Notes under the pieces: model-generated
Seen by the model: only the letters and a program-made list of their open reading frames with translations
Told to the model about the DNA's origin: nothing
Databases searched by the model: none
Shown: positions 6,119 to 9,827 of the stretch, one piece after another
Position numbering within the stretch: the first letter of the stretch is position 1
How the letters are laid out: each line of letters begins with the position of its first letter
Program-made: the position numbers and the translations under genes
Origin: Synergistaceae bacterium
GTDB taxonomy: Bacteria; Synergistota; Synergistia; Synergistales; Aminobacteriaceae
DNA length: 9,827 nucleotides
NCBI GenBank assembly: GCA_031289165.1
Contig: JAITPZ010000137.1
Coordinates: 1 to 9,827 of the forward strand
Direction of reading: 5' to 3'

Positions 6119-7456
6119 TCAGCCCCTTCGAACGGCCGGCCGGCCGACGGAGTAGTAATCGAACCCCCGGCGTCTCATGTCGGACAGGGAGTACAGATTG
6201 CGTCCGTCCACGATGACGGGCTCCCTCAGAAGGCGCCGGATGCGCTCGAAGTCCGGCTGTTTGTAGATGTCCCAGTCCGTCGCCACGGCGAGCGCGTCCG
6301 CGCCGTTCACGGCGTCGTAGGGGTCATGCGCGTAGAGCAGTCCCTGCTGATCGCCCAGGTGCGCCCGCGTTTCCTCGACCGCGCGCGGATCGTGGGCCTG
6401 GACGCGAGCCCCCGCCTCGAGAAGTCCGCGGATCAGGGTCTGGGCCGGCGCCTCGCGTGTGTCGGAGGTCTTGGGCTTGAACGCCAGCCCCCACACGGCG
6501 ATGATGCGGCCGGAGAGCCCGCCGGAGGCGGCGAAGTGAACGGCGAGCTTTTCGCGGAGAATTTCCTTCTGCCGCAAATTGACCTCGTCGACGGCGGAGA
6601 GAATTTGCGCGACGTAGCCCGACGAGGCGGCGAAGTCGCGGATCGCCCGGACGTCCTTCGGGAAGCAGGATCCGCCGTAGCCGCAGCCCGCGTACAAAAA
6701 TTTGCCGCCGATGCGCGTGTCGAACGCCATAGCCTGGCGGACGGCCTCGACGTCGGCCCCGACGCGCTCGCAGATGTTCGCCATCTCGTTCATGAAGGAA
6801 ATGCGCGTCGCCAGCATGGCGTTGGCCGCGTACTTCGCCATCTCGGCAGACGCGATATCCATGAAAAGGACTTTGCTGGCCTCGAGAAACGAGTAAAGAT
6901 CCCCCATTCGTTCGACGACCTCCGGGGAATCCGCGCCCACGACCACGCGATCCGGTTCGACGAAGTCCCGAACCGCGGCGCCCTCTCGCAGAAATTCGGG
7001 ATTCGAGGCCATGTCCGGGAGCAGGCCGCTGTCCCGTTTTTCCAGCTCTTCGGTCACCCATGCCCGGACTTTGGCGTTCGTACCCACCGGCACGGTGGAC
7101 TTGACGACGACCATAAGGCGCTCCTTCATGCAGCGCCCGATATCACGCGAGGCCCCCTCGACGTACGTCAGGTCCGCGCTGCCGTCCGGGGCGGACGGCG
7201 TTCCCACGCAGATGAAACACGCATCCGCTCCGTCGATGGCGGAGGCGATGCGCGAGGTGAACGACAGGCGCCCCTCCGTCATGTTGCGCGTCATCATGTC
7301 CGCAAGGCCAGGCTCGTAAAACGGGACCTCCCCCCTTTTCAGGGTTTCGATTTTATTCTCGTCCGTGTCCACGCAGACCACCGTGTTTCCAAACCGCGCC
7401 AGGCACGTTCCCGTAACCAGCCCGACGTAACCCGCTCCGATGACAGTCAGCCTCAT
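6119..7456 (-). CDS. ugd: UDP-glucose 6-dehydrogenase
   Basis: Oxidises UDP-glucose to UDP-glucuronate with two NAD+, supplying acidic sugars for surface polysaccharide or lipid A/LPS modification. Length is 445 residues, as usual. The N-terminal Rossmann motif GAGYVG is at 7-12, followed by CVGTPSAPDG near 83-92 and STVPVGT 120-126. The catalytic cysteine is Cys264 in GYGGSCFPKD. The C-terminal UDP-binding domain has GLAFKPKTSDTRE 323-335, and the tail FDYYSVGRP is typical of the family. ATG 7456 has GGGAGAG (7470-7464) 7 bases upstream. It is the first gene of a two-gene unit with hldE and is transcribed divergently from hutH. UDP-glucose and GDP-mannose dehydrogenases are related, but the motifs fit UDP-glucose best. 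Confidence 0.95.
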   Translation of the reverse strand: MRLTVIGAGYVGLVTGTCLARFGNTVVCVDTDENKIETLKRGEVPFYEPGLADMMTRNMTEGRLSFTSRIASAIDGADACFICVGTPSAPDGSADLTYVEGASRDIGRCMKERLMVVVKSTVPVGTNAKVRAWVTEELEKRDSGLLPDMASNPEFLREGAAVRDFVEPDRVVVGADSPEVVERMGDLYSFLEASKVLFMDIASAEMAKYAANAMLATRISFMNEMANICERVGADVEAVRQAMAFDTRIGGKFLYAGCGYGGSCFPKDVRAIRDFAASSGYVAQILSAVDEVNLRQKEILREKLAVHFAASGGLSGRIIAVWGLAFKPKTSDTREAPAQTLIRGLLEAGARVQAHDPRAVEETRAHLGDQQGLLYAHDPYDAVNGADALAVATDWDIYKQPDFERIRRLLREPVIVDGRNLYSLSDMRRRGFDYYSVGRPAVRRG

Positions 7457-7505
7457 TCGTATTCTCTCCCTGATAAGTGGTTTAACTTAAGTTTACTATA
7501 AAGAG

Positions 7506-7569
7506 GCTAAAAATTTTCCTCGACAGTAAGCCGTTTTTAGCTATTCTAACTTCAGGCTTTTTACCTGAA
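7506..7569 (-). other. Two inverted repeats in the ugd leader
   Basis: GCTAAAAA (7506-7513) and TTTTTAGC (7534-7541) are a perfect 8-bp inverted repeat 20 bases apart. TTCAGG (7551-7556) and CCTGAA (7564-7569) form a 6-bp stem with a 7-base loop. Both lie 50-110 bases upstream of the ugd start. They may be leader hairpins or operator half-sites. The AT-rich stem makes a protein-binding site plausible. Confidence 0.35.
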
Positions 7570-7660
7570 TTCGCTATATTCGATTTACGTACAGAAAACT
7601 ACCGAAGATTGCGGCATTTATCTCAGCCGTTGCCGCTTCGAAAGATTCCTTTTCCAGGCT

Positions 7661-7670
7661 ATTCTATCAT
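7661..7670 (-). promoter_or_regulatory. Possible extended -10 element upstream of ugd
   Basis: The minus strand reads ATGATAGAAT, identical to the ten bases upstream of orfA, and fits an extended -10. No clear -35. It would give a leader of about 200 bases for ugd-hldE. The rest of the 469-base divergent gap (7457-7925) holds a GC-rich hairpin CGCCG/CGGCG around 7692-7704 and no convincing gene. Confidence 0.3.
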
Positions 7671-7784
7671 CCGCTGTCGCCTCTTTCGAGCCGCCGCTTC
7701 GGCGCGCGCTTTCCCGTCGCGTATTTTTATCCGGTCCTTTGTCAGGGAGACGCGGGAATGTGATTTTGTGATAAATCAGTGTTA

Positions 7785-7813
7785 TTGCTGATTAAGATAG
7801 ATTTGCTTACAAT
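7785..7813 (+). promoter_or_regulatory. Possible promoter of hutH
   Basis: TTGCTG (7785-7790) is followed after exactly 17 bases by TACAAT (7808-7813), which matches the -10 consensus at five of six positions. The -35 matches only at TTG. Location in an AT-rich stretch about 110 bases before the hutH start supports it. Confidence 0.45.
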
Positions 7814-7851
7814 AAGTACCATAAAAATGCGGTTGAGGTGCAGGAAATTTT

Positions 7852-7908
7852 TGAAATCTGACGCGGATATGGCGCGTTCTGCGTCTCCGGTGGTTTTTTG
7901 TAATTTCA
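7852..7908 (+). other. Nested inverted repeats in the hutH leader
   Basis: TGAAAT (7852-7857)/ATTTCA (7903-7908) encloses GACGC (7860-7864)/GCGTC (7881-7885). An overlapping alternative stem is CGGA (7864-7867)/TCCG (7886-7889), followed by a six-T run at 7894-7899. The arrangement is terminator-like and sits just before the hutH ribosome binding site, so it could control hutH expression. The stems are short. Confidence 0.3.
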
Positions 7909-7925
7909 GTCTGGAGGGAAACGAT

Positions 7926-9461
7926 ATGGGCGGAGAAATGATTGTGCTGGACGGGCTCTCTCTGACGCTCAGGGACATTGTCAGGGTGGCGCGGGAGGGA
8001 TGCGGGGCGCGTCTGAGCGACGAGGCCGTGACGGCCGTGAAGGAGGCGAACGCGCTTGTCGAGGAATGGGCCGCCTCCGACGAGGTCGTCTATGGCATCA
8101 CCACGGGCTTCGGCGACCTGGCCTCCGTAAAAATTTCTCCCAGAGACCGGCGGATGCTGCAGGAAAATCTGCTGCGCAGTCATGCCTGCGGCGTGGGGAT
8201 TCCCTATCCCGTGGACGTGACGCGCGCAATCATGCTGCTGCGCGTCAACACCCTCAGCCGTGGACATTCCGGCATCAGTCACGCCACGCTTTCCGGGCTG
8301 ATCGATCTTTTGAACGCGGGCATCCATCCCCTGATTCCCTGCCAGGGGTCCGTCGGGGCCTCCGGCGACCTGTGCCCCCTGTCTCACCTGGCGATCGCCC
8401 TTCTGGGCGACGGCGAGGCGGAGTACAAAGGCAGAATCGTTCCCGTTAGGAAAGCGCTGGCGGCCGCCGGGCTGAAACCGCTTTCCCTGGGGGCCAAGGA
8501 AGGACTGGCGCTCAACAACGGCACGACCGTCATGAACGCGGTGGGGGCTTTGGCCCTGGTGGACGCGCTTCGGCTCGCTAAAACCGCGGACATCGTCGCC
8601 GCCATGTCCATGGAGGGCCTGCACGGCGTGCCCTGGGCCTATGACGCCCGCACCCACGAGCTGCGCGCGTACAGAGGGCAGAACGACGTCGCCTCGAACA
8701 TCCGCCGCCTGATCGAGGACAGCGAGATCGTCGAACGTCACAAAAGGGACCGGGTACAGGACGCCTACTCCCTGCGCTGCGTTCCCCAGGTGCACGGCGC
8801 GAGCCGGGACGCGCTCTCCTATATTCGGTCGGTGATCGAGGTGGAGATCAACTCCGTGACGGACAACCCCCTGATCTTTCCGAAGGATCGGGAGGTCCTG
8901 AGCGGCGGCAACTTCCACGGCCAGCCCCTGGCGCTCGCAATGGACTTTTTCGGCATCGCGATGGCGGAGTTCGCCGACATCTCCGAGCGCCGCCAGGCCC
9001 GAATGGTGGACGCTTCCCTGTCCGGCCTGCCACCGTTCCTCATCGAGGGCAGCGGCCTCAACAGCGGCTTCATGATTCCCCAGTACACCTCGGCCGCGCT
9101 GGTCTCCGAGAACAAGGTGCTGGCCCATCCCTCGTCCGTCGACTCGATCCCGACCTCGGCCAACCAGGAGGACCACGTTTCCATGGGCGGATACGCCGCG
9201 CGCAAGGCCGTGAACATTCTGGAAAACGTGCGGAAGGTTCTGGCCATCGAGATGCTGCTGGCCGCTCAGGCGCTGGACTTCAGCCGACTTTCCATGAAGC
9301 CGGGACGGGGTACGCTGGCGGCGCACGAGTGCGTCCGGGGCGCCATTCCCTACATCAGGAAGGACGAATACCTGCACCCTCTGATCGAGCGCGTCCTGGA
9401 GCTGACCGAGCGCGGTAGCGTCATCGACGCGGTCGAGGCCGAAATCGGCGAGCTGGCATAA
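7926..9461 (+). CDS. hutH: Histidine ammonia-lyase
   Basis: Removes ammonia from L-histidine to give trans-urocanate, the first step of histidine degradation. The product is 511 residues, the normal length. The Ala-Ser-Gly triad that cyclises into the MIO cofactor is at 145-147 within GSVGASGDL. The catalytic Tyr56 lies in VYGITTGFG. His86 in NLLRSHACGVG is the residue expected for histidine-specific lyases, as opposed to phenylalanine or tyrosine lyases. NQEDHVSMG near 413-421 contains the conserved glutamate. ATG 7926 has GGAGGG (7913-7918) 7 bases upstream. The frame is open further upstream to about 7779, but that part does not resemble the family and lacks a ribosome binding site. No hutU, hutI or hutG is in the window. 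The gene follows a possible promoter at 7785-7813 and a hairpin leader. Confidence 0.96.
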   Translation: MGGEMIVLDGLSLTLRDIVRVAREGCGARLSDEAVTAVKEANALVEEWAASDEVVYGITTGFGDLASVKISPRDRRMLQENLLRSHACGVGIPYPVDVTRAIMLLRVNTLSRGHSGISHATLSGLIDLLNAGIHPLIPCQGSVGASGDLCPLSHLAIALLGDGEAEYKGRIVPVRKALAAAGLKPLSLGAKEGLALNNGTTVMNAVGALALVDALRLAKTADIVAAMSMEGLHGVPWAYDARTHELRAYRGQNDVASNIRRLIEDSEIVERHKRDRVQDAYSLRCVPQVHGASRDALSYIRSVIEVEINSVTDNPLIFPKDREVLSGGNFHGQPLALAMDFFGIAMAEFADISERRQARMVDASLSGLPPFLIEGSGLNSGFMIPQYTSAALVSENKVLAHPSSVDSIPTSANQEDHVSMGGYAARKAVNILENVRKVLAIEMLLAAQALDFSRLSMKPGRGTLAAHECVRGAIPYIRKDEYLHPLIERVLELTERGSVIDAVEAEIGELA

Positions 9462-9481
9462 CTTTATTCTTTCAGCTCGGA

Positions 9482-9490
9482 TGATATAAT
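9482..9490 (+). promoter_or_regulatory. Perfect extended -10 motif after hutH
   Basis: TGATATAAT matches the extended -10 consensus exactly, 20 bases after the hutH stop. No good -35 is present. Transcription would run antisense to the short ORF at 9679-9527. It could be chance in AT-rich DNA. Confidence 0.25.
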
Positions 9491-9526
9491 TTAACTGACA
9501 GGGGGCATTGTTCGTATCCTGTACGA

Positions 9527-9679
9527 TCATGCGGTTGCCGGAAGTATTCCGATCCAATTCTCGGCAACAAGCTTGGCTTGTTCTATGGAAATGAAGGAAG
9601 CAGAAGCCGGAAGCTGAGAATAAAAAAGGAAAACGGCAATTAAATTCAAAAGCAACACAATTCCCCACAACTTTTTCAT
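9527..9679 (-). pseudogene. Truncated N-terminus of a secreted protein
   Basis: A 50-codon frame with an excellent ribosome binding site (GGAGGG 9690-9685, 5 bases before the ATG). It encodes a clear signal peptide: MKK, a hydrophobic core to about residue 20, and a cleavage site near PASA-S (about 27/28). The mature part begins with SIEQAKLVAENWI and stops at TGA after residue 50. That short helix resembles the start of the Spi-type propeptide found on C10 (streptopain-like) cysteine peptidases, but the match is from memory and short. A full protein would be several hundred residues, so this looks like a remnant cut off at the hutH side. A short secreted peptide is the alternative. Base composition is more AT-rich than in the surrounding genes. 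Confidence 0.45.
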
Positions 9680-9760
9680 AATATCCCTCCGTTCATTTTC
9701 TCAGATTCCGCTCATTTTTGGCTCTTCGCAGATTTGCGTTCATGGTTGCTATTACTATGC

Positions 9761-9826
9761 TCATATAGCGGTTTTGAAGATAGTTTCATGCAGGGCATAG
9801 ATTCTTAACTTCAAATATTCATGGTC
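9761..9826 (-). CDS. Possible C-terminal tail of a gene entering from the right edge
   Basis: The minus strand is open from the window edge for 21 codons, ending in LHETIFKTAI and a TGA at 9763-9761. It reads plausibly as a protein end, but 21 codons can easily be open by chance. No family can be named. The 70 bases between it and the ribosome binding site at 9690 hold no clear feature. Confidence 0.2.
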   Translation of the reverse strand, partial: DHEYLKLRIYALHETIFKTAI

Positions 9827-9827
9827 C

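Noticed and set aside
6047..7501. 484-codon plus-strand open frame opposite ugd
   Set aside because: Antisense shadow of ugd; no recognisable protein features.
7609..7791. 60-codon plus-strand frame in the ugd-hutH gap
   Set aside because: TTG start, no ribosome binding site, Arg/Phe/Cys-rich non-protein-like composition.
7779..7925. N-terminal extension of HutH
   Set aside because: The in-frame extension lacks family similarity, overlaps the likely promoter, and GGAGGG clearly marks ATG 7926.
7782..9668. 628-codon minus-strand open frame opposite hutH
   Set aside because: Antisense shadow; His/Gln/Val-rich composition without domains, and no ribosome binding site for its start.

Overview
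The window looks like chromosomal DNA of a moderately GC-rich, diderm (outer-membrane) anaerobic bacterium. It carries genes for ADP-heptose synthesis (hldE) and UDP-glucuronate synthesis (ugd), which point to LPS or surface glycans, and a histidine ammonia-lyase, which fits amino-acid catabolism. Together with gene style this suggests Synergistota. That assignment is an inference from gene content, not from a marker gene. No mobile element, CRISPR array, rRNA or tRNA was seen.

Layout: 1-348 is a non-coding, hairpin-rich stretch leading into tenA (+, 349-1038, thiamin pyrimidine salvage). tenA converges on a two-gene minus-strand unit: a tRNA nucleotidyltransferase-family gene (3753-2467) followed by mnmE (2486-1095). 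Next, still on the minus strand, is a short self-contained unit (about 4307-3841): a possible extended -10, a leader with a terminator-like hairpin and a competing stem, a 64-residue Met-rich coiled-coil protein, and an intrinsic terminator. A second 64-residue orphan ORF (4560-4366) sits behind a strong hairpin. Then comes a tight minus-strand pair, ugd (7456-6119) and hldE (6117-4678), separated by one base. A divergent intergenic region (7457-7925) separates ugd from hutH (+, 7926-9461). The last 366 bases are AT-rich. They hold a short minus-strand reading frame with a signal peptide that looks like the broken N-terminus of a secreted protein, and possibly the tail of another gene.

How the genes work together: ugd and hldE both supply sugar nucleotides for envelope polysaccharide. 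The nucleotidyltransferase-like gene and mnmE both concern tRNA, but the former has lost residues expected at two metal sites and may not be a working CCA-adding enzyme. tenA and hutH are single metabolic genes without their usual pathway partners in the window.

The most unusual points are the degenerate nucleotidyltransferase, the attenuator-like leader of the small Met-rich protein, the structured tenA leader that does not match the TPP riboswitch, and the truncated secreted-protein fragment.
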